The notes under the pieces are model-generated. The model saw only the letters and a list, made by a program, of their open reading frames with translations. It did not search any database and was not told the DNA's origin. From Verrucomicrobiales bacterium (GTDB taxonomy: Bacteria > Verrucomicrobiota > Verrucomicrobiia > Verrucomicrobiales > DEV007), in assembly GCA_007123695.1 (NCBI GenBank), contig SLGN01000385.1, positions 1-11,980 of the forward strand: a DNA stretch of 11,980 nt. Direction: 5' to 3'. Positions within the stretch are counted from its first letter, which is position 1. Each line of letters starts with the position of its first letter. This document shows positions 1-7,464 of this stretch, in pieces. Both the position numbers and the translations under genes were made by a program.

Positions 1-296
1 GCGGCGTCGCCGGTCAAGGCCAATGGGACAGCCCCGAGGCCGGCCGCGACCACCATCCGCGATGCTTCACCGTCTGGATGGCCGGCGGCGGGGTGAAGCC
101 CGGCATCACCTACGGCGCGACGGACGACTTCAGCTACAACGTCGCCGAGAATCCCGTCCACGTCCGCGACCTCCACGCCACCGCCCTGCATCTCCTCGGC
201 ATCGACCACGAGCGCTTCACCCACCGCTTCCAGGGCCTCAACTACAAGCTGACCGGAGTCGATCCCTCGCGGGTGGTGCGGGAGCTTCTTTCTTAG
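1..296 (+). CDS. DUF1501 family protein, C-terminal fragment (cut by window start)
   Basis: This is the last ~97 codons of a DUF1501 protein whose beginning lies outside the window; the reading frame is open from position 3 and ends at TAG 294-296. The visible part holds the family's C-terminal core: [17 protein letters not shown], then [11 protein letters not shown], then a HDLHAT-like stretch ([16 protein letters not shown]). It aligns by eye, without gaps over its last ~80 residues, to the end of the complete DUF1501 protein at 3354-4808, with roughly 60% identical residues, so the two are paralogues. DUF1501 proteins belong to the alkaline phosphatase/sulfatase-like superfamily, are usually exported, and have no settled biochemical role. 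In this family the gene normally follows a PSD1 cytochrome gene, which would lie just upstream of the window. The ATG at 78 is internal to the conserved core and is not the start. Confidence 0.9.
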   Translation, partial: GVAGQGQWDSPEAGRDHHPRCFTVWMAGGGVKPGITYGATDDFSYNVAENPVHVRDLHATALHLLGIDHERFTHRFQGLNYKLTGVDPSRVVRELLS

Positions 297-393
297 CGGA
301 TTGCGGAATGCAGAGCGTCGGAGCCCATTACGCGAAAAGCGTTCACGCCTTTCCGCCCCGCGACGGGGGCCCGATTCGGGTGCATCTTTCCCC

Positions 394-3357
394 ATGAGCT
401 TCTCCCGCCATCTGCTCCCCATCGTCCTCGTCTCCCTCGGCGGCGGCGCGGCGGCGCAGGAAGTCGATTTCCAGCGGGACATCCGGTCGCTGCTGAGCGA
501 CCGATGCTTCAAGTGCCACGGCTTCGACGAGGAGATGCAGGAGGCCGACCTCGGCCTGCATACCTTCGCGACGGCGACGCGCGACCTCGGCGGCTACCGG
601 GCCATCGCGCCGGGCGACTCGGCCGCAAGCGAGCTGGTCGCGCGGATCCTCTCCGACGATCCGAGCGAGGTGATGCCCCCGCCCAAGGCGAACAAGCCGC
701 GCCTTTCCCCCGAGGAGGTCGCGCTGGTGCGGCGCTGGATCGACGGCGGGGCGAAATACGAGGAGCATTGGGCCTTCGTGAAGCCGACGCGGCCGGAGGC
801 TCCCGAGATCGGGGAAAGCGGCTCGTCCCATCCCGTCGACCGCTTTCTCGACGCCGCCCGCGCCGGGAAGGATCTGCCCCTGAACGGACCCGCCGATCCG
901 CGCACCCTGGTCCGCCGCATCTCCTACGACCTGCGCGGCCTGCCACCCACCCTCGCCGAGACCGAGGCTTTCCTCAAGGCCCACGCCGCCGATCCCGAGT
1001 CGGCCTGGAGTTCGCTGGTGGATGCCTTCCTCGCCTCGCCCGCCTACGGCGAGCGCTGGGCGCGCGACTGGCTCGACCTGGCCCGCTACGCCGACAGCAA
1101 CGGCTACGAGAAGGATCGGCCCCGCTCGATCTGGCCCTACCGCGATTGGGTTGTGCGCGCCCTCAACGCCGACCTGCCCTACGACCGTTTCACCATCGAG
1201 CAGCTCGCCGGCGACATGCTGCCCGACCCGACCCTCGACCAGCTCGTGGCGACGGGCTTCCACCGCAACACGATGCTCAACGAGGAAGGCGGCATCGATC
1301 CGCTCGAGTTCCGCTACCACGCCATGGTCGACCGCGTCGCGACGACGGGCTCGGTCTGGATGGGCCTCACGACGGGCTGCGCGCAATGCCACACGCACAA
1401 GTTCGACCCCATCACCCACACCGACTACTTCGCTCTCTTCGCCCTGCTCGACAACGCCGACGAACCCGAGATCGAGGTGCCCGACCCGGCCCTGACGAAG
1501 CGGCGCGAGGAGATCGAGGCCCGCGTCGCCGCCCTCGAGAGCGAAGCCGCCGCCGCCGTCGACGAAGCGGACTTCCGCCCCTGGCTCGAGGAGCTGCGGG
1601 CGAAGTGGGCCGACTGGACTCCGCTGCCGCCGCTGCGGGCGCGGTCGAACCTGCCCCTGCTCGAGATCGAGAACGACCATTCCGTCTACGCCTCGGGCGA
1701 CTTCAGCAAGCGCGATCTCTACGAGGTCTCGCTCGACCTTTCCGCCTTCGCCGGGCGGGAGGTCACCGCCTTGCTCCTCGAGGCCCTGCCCGACCCCCGC
1801 CTCCCTGCGGGCGGCCCCGGCGTGGCCTACTACGAGGGGCGCAAGGGCGACTTCTTCCTTAGCGAGATCGAGGCGAAGGCCGGGGGGCGCGAGCTCGCCT
1901 TTTCCGAGGCCTCGGTCAGCTTCGGCAAGATCGCGATCGGCTCGGGCGAAATCACGGGCGCCAACGTCTTCGACGGCGACGGATCGACGGGCTGGTCGAC
2001 CGCGACGCGCGAGGGCGAGGCCCACCATCTCGTGCTTCGCCTCGCCGAACCCCTCGCCGGCGGCGGCGAGCTCGACCTGAGCCTGCTCTTCGAGCGCCAC
2101 TTCGTCGCCGGGTTGGGCCGCTTCCGCATCTCCGCGACCGACGCCACCGGCGAGCTCGAGGCCCTGCCCGCGGGCGTGCCCGACGTCATTTCCGCCGACG
2201 AGGCCGAGCTGCGACGCGGCTTTGTCAGGGTCTCCCCCGGGCACGAGGCCCACCGCGAGGAGGTCGCCAAGCTGCTGCGCCAGCGTCCCGAGATCCCCAC
2301 CACCCTCGTGATGCGCGAGCGTCCCGCCCACCATCCCCGCAAGACCCACCGCCACCACCGCGGCGAATACCTCTCGCCGAAGGAGGAGGTGAAGCCGGCC
2401 GTGCCCGCCCTCTTCGAGCCCATCCCCGAGGGCACGCGCGCCGATCGCCTCGGCCTGGCCCGCTGGCTCGTGAGCGAGCGCAATCCCCTCGGCGCCCGCG
2501 TCGCCGCGAACCGCGCCTGGCAGGCCCTCTTCGGCCGCGGCATCGTCCACACCTCGGGCGACTACGGCTACCAGAGCGAGCTGCCCTCGCATCCCGAGCT
2601 GCTCGACTGGCTCGCGGTCGAGTTCGTCGAGCAGGGCTGGTCCCTCAAGCGGCTCCACCGGCTCCTCGTCACCAGCGCCGCCTACCGCCGCGACAGCCGG
2701 ATCGACTCGGTCCAGCTCGCGAAGGATCCCGACAATGTACTCCTCGCACGCGGCCCGCGCTTCCGCCTCGACGGCGAGATGATCCGCGACGGCGCCCTCC
2801 ACGCCGCCGGGCTGCTCTCGCCGAAGCAAGGCGGCCCCGGGGTCTTTCCGCCCCAGCCCGCCGGAGTCACCGAACTCGCCTACGGCAACGCAGCGTGGAA
2901 GACCAGCGCGGACGAGGACCGCCATCGCCGCAGCCTCTACACCTTCGCCAAGCGCACCGCGCCCTTCGCCGCCTACCTCGTCTTCGACGGGCCCACCGGG
3001 GAAAACTGCCTGCCGCGCCGCGAGCGCAGCAACACCCCCTTGCAGGCTCTCACCCTGCTCAACGACCCCATGTTCCTCGAGGCGGCCGAGGCCCTCGCCC
3101 GCCTAACAGGGTCAGACGGGGAACCCGACCCTCTTGAGTCGCTCTTCCAGCGCGTCCTTTCCCGCCCGCCGAGCGAGGACGAGAGGCGGGACTTCCTCGC
3201 CTACCACGAGGCGCAGCTTGCCCGACTCGCCGCCGGAGAACTCGACGCCGCCGCGATCCTTTCGGCGGAAAAGGGGGACGCCACCCCCGAACTCGCCGCC
3301 TGGGCCATGGTCGCGCGCGTCCTTTTGAATTTGAACGAGAACATCACCCGTGGATGA
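394..3357 (+). CDS. PSD1 / DUF1553 domain-containing exported cytochrome (PSCyt1-DUF1549-DUF1553)
   Basis: A 987-residue exported multidomain cytochrome of the planctomycete type. Residues 1-21 form a Sec-like signal (MSFSRHLLPIVLVSLGGG then AAAQ), which is why ATG 394 is preferred over the in-frame TTG at 301, whose extra 31 residues are arginine-rich. Residues ~25-110 are PSCyt1, with a CFKCH haem-c site at 38-42 and a possible Met ligand at M94 in EVMPPP. Residues ~146-355 are DUF1549/PSCyt2, with NEEGGIDPLEFRYHAMVDR and a second CAQCH at 329-333. A charged, probably coiled segment (~369-408) precedes an unassigned, beta-rich-looking middle region (~410-640). A conserved HHPRKTH...RGEY segment (~645-660) leads into DUF1553/PSD1 (~682 to near the end, finishing LLNLNENITRG). 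The family is linked mainly by context to secreted polysaccharide breakdown, but no reaction is established. Its stop overlaps the next gene's ATG, implying translational coupling. Confidence 0.93.
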   Translation: MSFSRHLLPIVLVSLGGGAAAQEVDFQRDIRSLLSDRCFKCHGFDEEMQEADLGLHTFATATRDLGGYRAIAPGDSAASELVARILSDDPSEVMPPPKANKPRLSPEEVALVRRWIDGGAKYEEHWAFVKPTRPEAPEIGESGSSHPVDRFLDAARAGKDLPLNGPADPRTLVRRISYDLRGLPPTLAETEAFLKAHAADPESAWSSLVDAFLASPAYGERWARDWLDLARYADSNGYEKDRPRSIWPYRDWVVRALNADLPYDRFTIEQLAGDMLPDPTLDQLVATGFHRNTMLNEEGGIDPLEFRYHAMVDRVATTGSVWMGLTTGCAQCHTHKFDPITHTDYFALFALLDNADEPEIEVPDPALTKRREEIEARVAALESEAAAAVDEADFRPWLEELRAKWADWTPLPPLRARSNLPLLEIENDHSVYASGDFSKRDLYEVSLDLSAFAGREVTALLLEALPDPRLPAGGPGVAYYEGRKGDFFLSEIEAKAGGRELAFSEASVSFGKIAIGSGEITGANVFDGDGSTGWSTATREGEAHHLVLRLAEPLAGGGELDLSLLFERHFVAGLGRFRISATDATGELEALPAGVPDVISADEAELRRGFVRVSPGHEAHREEVAKLLRQRPEIPTTLVMRERPAHHPRKTHRHHRGEYLSPKEEVKPAVPALFEPIPEGTRADRLGLARWLVSERNPLGARVAANRAWQALFGRGIVHTSGDYGYQSELPSHPELLDWLAVEFVEQGWSLKRLHRLLVTSAAYRRDSRIDSVQLAKDPDNVLLARGPRFRLDGEMIRDGALHAAGLLSPKQGGPGVFPPQPAGVTELAYGNAAWKTSADEDRHRRSLYTFAKRTAPFAAYLVFDGPTGENCLPRRERSNTPLQALTLLNDPMFLEAAEALARLTGSDGEPDPLESLFQRVLSRPPSEDERRDFLAYHEAQLARLAAGELDAAAILSAEKGDATPELAAWAMVARVLLNLNENITRG

Positions 3358-4808
3358 AACCTCTCAAGCCCATGCTACACTCGGGCCTCCGCAGCCTGAC
3401 AAGGCGACATTTCTTCCACGACTGCGGTCTCGGCCTCGGGCGCATCGGGCTGGCCTCGGCTCTCGCGGGCGGCTTTCCCAATCTTCTCCGCACCGCCTCG
3501 GCCAATCCCCTCGCCCCGCGCGACACCCATTACGGTGCCAAGGCGAAGCGCGTCGTCTTCCTCTTCATGGCCGGGGCACCGAGCCAGCTCGAGCTTTTCG
3601 ACGACAAGCCAAAGCTGCGCGAACTCGACGGCAAGCCGATCCCGCCCTCGGTCATCGCGGGGCAGCGCTACGCCTTCATCCAGCCCGACGCCGCCGTCCT
3701 CGCGCCCTGCTTCCCCTTCGCCCGGCATGGTCAGAGCGGGGCCGAGCTCTCCGACCGCCTCCCCCACCTCGCCAAGGTCGTCGACGAGATCGCGATCGTG
3801 AAGTCGGTCACGACCGACCAGTTCAACCACGCCCCCGCCCAGCTCTTCCTCAACACCGGCCACGGCCTCCCCGGCCGTCCCGCGATGGGCTCGTGGCTGA
3901 GCTACGGCATCGGGAGCGAGGCCGACGACCTGCCCTCCTTCGTCGTGCTGAAAAGCGGCGGCAGCCTCAGCGGCGGCGCCGCGATGTGGAGCGCCGGCTT
4001 TCTCCCCGGTAGCCATGCCGGCGTGCCCTTCCGCGAATCGGGCGACCCCATCCTGCACGTCTCCAACCCCGCCGGCTACGACGCGCGGGCCCAGCGCGAC
4101 TCCCTCGACCTGATCGGGAAGATGAACCGCCGCGAACTCGGCACGGTGGGCGATCCCGAGATCGAGACGCGGCTCGACGCCTACGAGATGGCCTGGCGCA
4201 TGCAGTCGGCCGCGCCGGGGCTGATGGACTTCGCCGACGAGCCGCCCGAGACCCTCGCGCTCTACGGGGCCAAGCCGGGCGATCCCAAGGCCGCCTTCGC
4301 CAACCAGTGCCTCCTCGCCCGCCGCCTCCTCGAGCGCGGCACCCGCATGGTGCAGGTCTACCACTCCGGCTGGGACCACCATTCCCAGGTCGCCAACGGC
4401 GTGACCGCCCAGGCCAAGCAGGTCGACCAGGCCTCCGCCGCCCTCGTCGCCGACCTCAAGCAGCGAGGTCTTCTCGAGGACACCCTCGTGGTCTGGGGCG
4501 GCGAGTTCGGCCGCACCCCCATGGTCGAGGCCAGCGCCGCGCTCGGGCGCAGCCTCGGGCGCGACCACCATCCCCAGGCCTTCACGATGTGGATGGCGGG
4601 GGGCGGGATCAAGCCCGGCATCACCCTCGGCGCGAACGACGAGCTCGGCTTCCACGTTGTCGAGGACCCCGTCCACGTCCACGACCTGCACGCCACTCTG
4701 CTCCACCTGCTCGGCATCGACCACACCAAACTGACCTACCGCTACCAGGGCCGCGATTTCCGGCTCACCGACGTCCACGGGCACATCGTCCGCAAGCTGC
4801 TCGCCTGA
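3354..4808 (+). CDS. DUF1501 domain-containing protein (Tat-type signal)
   Basis: A complete 484-residue DUF1501 protein, of normal length for the family. Its ATG lies in an ATGA overlap with the PSD1 stop, so the two are almost certainly cotranscribed and translationally coupled. The N-terminus has a twin-arginine motif (LTRRHFFHDCGLGLG, arginines 17-18) before a hydrophobic stretch, which points to export by Tat and hence folding, perhaps with a metal, before export. Alkaline phosphatase-superfamily signatures visible are FLFMAGAPSQLELFD (from ~68), HSGWDHHSQ (from ~337), WGGEFGRTP (from 381) and GRDHHPQ (from ~402), which carry the His/Asp/Glu residues expected for a metal site. Enzymatic activity has not been established for the family, and a sulfatase or phosphatase call would be over-reading. 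Paralogous to the fragment at the window start. The next gene converges on it 27 bp downstream. Confidence 0.93.
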   Translation: MKPLKPMLHSGLRSLTRRHFFHDCGLGLGRIGLASALAGGFPNLLRTASANPLAPRDTHYGAKAKRVVFLFMAGAPSQLELFDDKPKLRELDGKPIPPSVIAGQRYAFIQPDAAVLAPCFPFARHGQSGAELSDRLPHLAKVVDEIAIVKSVTTDQFNHAPAQLFLNTGHGLPGRPAMGSWLSYGIGSEADDLPSFVVLKSGGSLSGGAAMWSAGFLPGSHAGVPFRESGDPILHVSNPAGYDARAQRDSLDLIGKMNRRELGTVGDPEIETRLDAYEMAWRMQSAAPGLMDFADEPPETLALYGAKPGDPKAAFANQCLLARRLLERGTRMVQVYHSGWDHHSQVANGVTAQAKQVDQASAALVADLKQRGLLEDTLVVWGGEFGRTPMVEASAALGRSLGRDHHPQAFTMWMAGGGIKPGITLGANDELGFHVVEDPVHVHDLHATLLHLLGIDHTKLTYRYQGRDFRLTDVHGHIVRKLLA

Positions 4809-4835
4809 CCGCCGAACGCCACTCCGCCACCGAAG

Positions 4836-5771
4836 CTACGCCGATTCGGGCAGGAAGGTGGGCATGGCGATCCCGGCTACCGGCTGCACCGTTCCGCGGA
4901 CCTGTCCGAGATGGAGTTCGCAGTTTCTCGCGCCGAGGCCGTAGGCCGCGTCGACGAGAGCCCTCTCGGTCGAGGGCACGAGGAAGACCACCGTCTTCCC
5001 CCGGAATCGGTCGAGCTGGGCCTGCAGCAGCGCGGCGGCGACGGCGGCGTCGTTCATCACGCCGGGGCCGATGAAGCGGATCGCGGGATGGTCGATGGAG
5101 ACGAGGAATCCCTCGACCTCGCCGCTTTCCCCCACCGCGACGAGAGCGTGCCAGATGCCGGAGCTGTTCTCGATGAAGTAGCAGTAGTCCCGCTCCCGCG
5201 AAATGCCGCTGACGGCGAACTCGAGGCGCCCCATGGCGACGAGGTCCGACGGGCCCGCTTCGCGGACTTCGATGCGCGGAGATGCGGCCTCCTGCGGATT
5301 GGCGGCGATCCCGTCCTCCGGCACCGTCAGGATCATGTCCTGATAGAGGCAGAAGGGAGCGAAGCCGTTCCGGTTGTAGAGGGAGAACGAATCGAGATTG
5401 AGGGCGCTGGAGACGAGGCGCAGGGGCAGGCCCCGCGATTCCGCCTCCTCGATGATGCGGGAGAGGAGCTTGCCCGCGAGGCCGTAGCCGAAGTAGTTGG
5501 GATGCACGTTCATGATTCCCAGCGAGACGTGGGTCTCGCGGGGATGGAGGAAGCACGACGCCACGACGAGGCCGGTCGATTCGTGCTCGACGACAAGGCC
5601 GCAGCCGGGATCGAGATCTTCGTAGACCTCGCAGAAGACACGGCAGGCGAGGGGCTCGCAGGAGAAGATGGGGTGGCCGAGGCGCTGGCGGTACCAGGCG
5701 TTGGTCGAGAGAAAGATCAGCTCCGCGACGGAATCGAAGTCCGCCGCCTTCATCTGGCGCAGTTTGAACAT
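4836..5771 (-). CDS. GNAT family N-acetyltransferase with a second, C-terminal GNAT-like domain
   Basis: A 311-residue soluble protein starting MFKLRQMKAADFDSVAELI. Residues 1-150 form a recognisable GNAT fold: VSLGIMNVHPNYFGYGLAGK (about 82-101) contains the acetyl-CoA pyrophosphate loop (canonical Q/RxxGxG, here NYFGYG), and SFSLYNRNGFAPF (about 128-140) is the typical motif B with tyrosine and asparagine. Residues ~165-311 look like a second, degenerate GNAT half (IEVREAGPSDLVAMGRLE... ending MPTFLPES), resembling the C-terminal domain of YitH-like acetyltransferases, though that family assignment is from memory and unchecked. Substrate unknown. The frame stays open upstream to an ATG at 5939 (56 more residues), but GNAT domains normally begin within a few residues of the R-x-x-D/F pattern, so 5771 is preferred. 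No Shine-Dalgarno sequence is evident at either start. It is convergent with the DUF1501 gene and has no operon partner here. Confidence 0.85.
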   Translation of the reverse strand: MFKLRQMKAADFDSVAELIFLSTNAWYRQRLGHPIFSCEPLACRVFCEVYEDLDPGCGLVVEHESTGLVVASCFLHPRETHVSLGIMNVHPNYFGYGLAGKLLSRIIEEAESRGLPLRLVSSALNLDSFSLYNRNGFAPFCLYQDMILTVPEDGIAANPQEAASPRIEVREAGPSDLVAMGRLEFAVSGISRERDYCYFIENSSGIWHALVAVGESGEVEGFLVSIDHPAIRFIGPGVMNDAAVAAALLQAQLDRFRGKTVVFLVPSTERALVDAAYGLGARNCELHLGQVRGTVQPVAGIAMPTFLPESA

Positions 5772-6336
5772 GTGCCGGGTGTAGCCGATGCGGCGAAGGA
5801 GTTCAATCGCAAAGTTGGCCCGTCGGGCGAAGTCGAAGGCTGAGCAGAAGAAAGAAGCTGCGGACAGTGCTTCTTGCGCCAGAGAGCCCAGCCGGATGGG
5901 TCGGGCTGAACACCGAACGGCTTTCCCTGCCGACGGCACAGCCGACGGGTGCCGCGAGGCCCCTTGGCACCGCGCCTTCCTTGCGTTGATCTTCGCCCAC
6001 GGTCTCGACGCACAATCCCTTTCCGGGCCTGAACCTCTTTTTGGAGAGCGACGCCAAATCTCGTCGTCAGCGACGCTTGCCCTGCGGCAATCTCGTTATC
6101 CCCACCTCTCCACTACTCACCACCCTCGCGAACTTTTTTCGAAATAACTCGGTAACGTTTCCGCAAAAAAGGCGCCCCATGTAGAGCCGCTTGCTCCCGA
6201 TACGCTCCGCCCTCGCCTGGGACCTCCACCTCACGGGGCACCGGCTCGGATTTCCTCCCGCCCCGAATGCCCGACCTCTCCCACAGCCTCCCCTCCGCCG
6301 CTGGCATCGGAACCCAATGCGTGCCACAATCCTGGG
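5772..6336. other. Intergenic region between divergent genes, no convincing gene
   Basis: This 565-bp stretch is the shared upstream region of the acetyltransferase (leftwards) and the Rpn-like nuclease (rightwards). Several short open frames run through it on both strands, but none shows a recognisable domain or a composition unlike chance in GC-rich DNA. Visible structure: a 6-bp stem GGTGCC (5948-5953) with GGCACC (5966-5971), and an AT-rich patch at 6131-6172 described separately. A 16-base motif at 5895-5910 recurs with one mismatch at 7404-7419. It probably holds both genes' promoters, though I could not place either with confidence. Confidence 0.6.
6133..6171. promoter_or_regulatory. 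AT-rich patch with imperfect dyad symmetry
   Basis: CTTTTTT (6133-6139) is mirrored by AAAAAAG (6165-6171), and between them CGG (6150-6152) and CCG (6161-6163) flank the palindrome AACGTT (6154-6159). The AT content stands out from the surrounding GC-rich DNA. Position between two divergent genes suggests a promoter/operator zone or an old terminator; no clear -35/-10 pair could be fixed. Confidence 0.3.
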
Positions 6337-7365
6337 ATGGCGACTGATCCCGCAGCACGTTCCGAACCCGAGGCACCCGTCCCAACCCACGACGATCTCA
6401 TCAAGGCTTTGCTTTCCCAACCGAGGCTGCTCATCGAATTCTTCCGCGCCTTCGTCCCCGAGGTGCTGGAGTTCGCCGATTTCTCCGAAGTCGAATACCT
6501 CGACAAGGAACACTCCCGCTCCGGCAAGCGCCCGCGCCGCGTCGGCGACCTACTCGTGAAGGCGAAGTGGCGGGGCCGGGACGCCGCTTTCCTGATCCAT
6601 CTTGAGAGCCAAGCCAAAGCTCACCGTTTCGCCCTGGAGCGGGTCGCCGAATACGCCCTGCGCGATTCGATCCGCTACGGCCTTCCGGTGATGCCGGTGC
6701 TGCTGACTCACGCCAAGCCGCTGCGTCCCCAGCCCTCCGAGCTGGACTGGACCTTCGGCGAGGTGGCCTTCATCCGGGCGCGCTGCCCGGTGCTGCACTT
6801 CCGCCTGATGGACCCGCGGCCCCATCTTGAGGGCGGCAACGTCGCGGCTCTGGCGCTGAGTTCTCTGATGCCCCTCAATTCCGGGCAGCAGGTCGAGGCC
6901 ATCGCCCAGACTCTTGCCGAGGCGCTGCGGCAAAATCTCGGCGACGACGAGTTGGAAGCTGCCGCCGCTTTCGTCCGCCACTACACCCCGCTGGACGCCG
7001 ATCAGCTCTTGCAACTGCGCGAGCGTGTGCGTAGACTCTCGGAAGAAAACGAATTCCTCTCCGCCATGCCAACGCTCGTCAACCCTTTCGTCGAAATCGG
7101 CAAGCTCGAAGGCCTTCAAGAAGGCATCGAGAAGGGTATCGAGAAGGGTATCGAGAAAGGCATCGAGAAAGGCATCGAGAAAGGTCGCGCCGAAGGCGAA
7201 CGGGACCTTGTCCTCCGACAGCTCAAGCTCAGGTTCCCAAAGGCTGCCGCCGGGCTAGAATCCTCGTTGGAGGCGCTCGACGAAGAGCGCCTCCTCGCCT
7301 TCGGGGAGGCCTTGCTCTTCTTCAAGACCGATGCCGACTGTATCGCATGGTTTGATCGCGGGTGA
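6337..7365 (+). CDS. Rpn/YhgA-like PD-(D/E)XK nuclease family protein with DUF4351 tail
   Basis: A 342-residue protein of the Rpn family (formerly annotated as putative transposase or recombination-promoting nuclease). It starts with the family pattern HDDLIKALLSQPRLLIEFFRAF (18-39). The PD-(D/E)XK core is visible as D71 in VGDLLVKAK and E90-S-Q92 in FLIHLESQAK, i.e. the D...ExQ variant typical of Rpn proteins, so DNA cleavage is plausible. A helical middle (~185-245) leads to a hinge of five exact IEKG units (264-283), then a C-terminal DUF4351 domain (~290-342; LKLRFPKAAAGLESSLEAL...FGEALLFF). Both ends look intact. No transposase, terminal repeat or target duplication accompanies it, so it is a stand-alone gene. 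E. coli Rpn relatives have been reported as toxic antiphage proteins with an antitoxin made from inside the same gene; whether this one behaves so is inference. Convergent with the TraB-like gene. Confidence 0.88.
   Translation: MATDPAARSEPEAPVPTHDDLIKALLSQPRLLIEFFRAFVPEVLEFADFSEVEYLDKEHSRSGKRPRRVGDLLVKAKWRGRDAAFLIHLESQAKAHRFALERVAEYALRDSIRYGLPVMPVLLTHAKPLRPQPSELDWTFGEVAFIRARCPVLHFRLMDPRPHLEGGNVAALALSSLMPLNSGQQVEAIAQTLAEALRQNLGDDELEAAAAFVRHYTPLDADQLLQLRERVRRLSEENEFLSAMPTLVNPFVEIGKLEGLQEGIEKGIEKGIEKGIEKGIEKGRAEGERDLVLRQLKLRFPKAAAGLESSLEALDEERLLAFGEALLFFKTDADCIAWFDRG
7126..7185 (+). repeat. Five tandem 12-bp units encoding IEKG
   Basis: Five consecutive units of the form ATCGAGAARGGY differ only at third codon positions (AAG/AAA, GGT/GGC). 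Each adds Ile-Glu-Lys-Gly in the hinge between the nuclease core and the DUF4351 tail. Because the unit length is a multiple of three, copy-number change by strand slippage would lengthen or shorten the hinge without breaking the frame. Such EKGxEKG hinges are common in this family. Confidence 0.95.
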
Positions 7366-7405
7366 ACAAGCGGTACTCTGCTGCTCGCGGGGGCGACCGA
7401 CCTGA

Positions 7406-7429
7406 TGGATCGGGCTGAAGCCAGATCCA
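7406..7429 (+). terminator. Hairpin between convergent genes, possible terminator
   Basis: TGGATC (7406-7411) pairs perfectly with GATCCA (7424-7429), and inside it GGCT (7413-7416) can pair with AGCC (7419-7422), separated by one G/A mismatch. The stem is followed on the + strand by CTTTCCTCC, a poor but pyrimidine-rich tail. It sits 40 bp past the nuclease stop and 35 bp beyond the TraB-like stop on the other strand, where a shared terminator would be expected. The short T run makes it weak. Confidence 0.35.
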
Positions 7430-7464
7430 CTTTCCTCCCGGCATCCATCGCGCCCCAGACCGTT

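Noticed and set aside
343..2925. An 860-codon open frame on the - strand
   Set aside because: It is antisense to the PSD1 gene, whose product has clear domains and motifs; the opposite frame is open because of strong G/C third-position bias and reads as low-complexity Ala/Gly/Val-rich sequence.
3375..4784. A 469-codon open frame on the - strand
   Set aside because: Antisense shadow of the DUF1501 gene with no recognisable motif.
4911..5843. A 310-codon + strand open frame
   Set aside because: Antisense to the acetyltransferase, which has the acetyl-CoA loop; the + frame has no domain.
5803..6057. Small - strand open frame of 84 codons in the long intergenic gap
   Set aside because: No start signal or known domain; composition fits chance in GC-rich DNA. 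It could be part of a dispersed repeat, but I have no second full copy.
6337..7365. Insertion sequence carrying a transposase
   Set aside because: Proteins of this family are often labelled transposase, but no terminal inverted repeats or target duplications flank the gene and the core is of the Rpn nuclease type.
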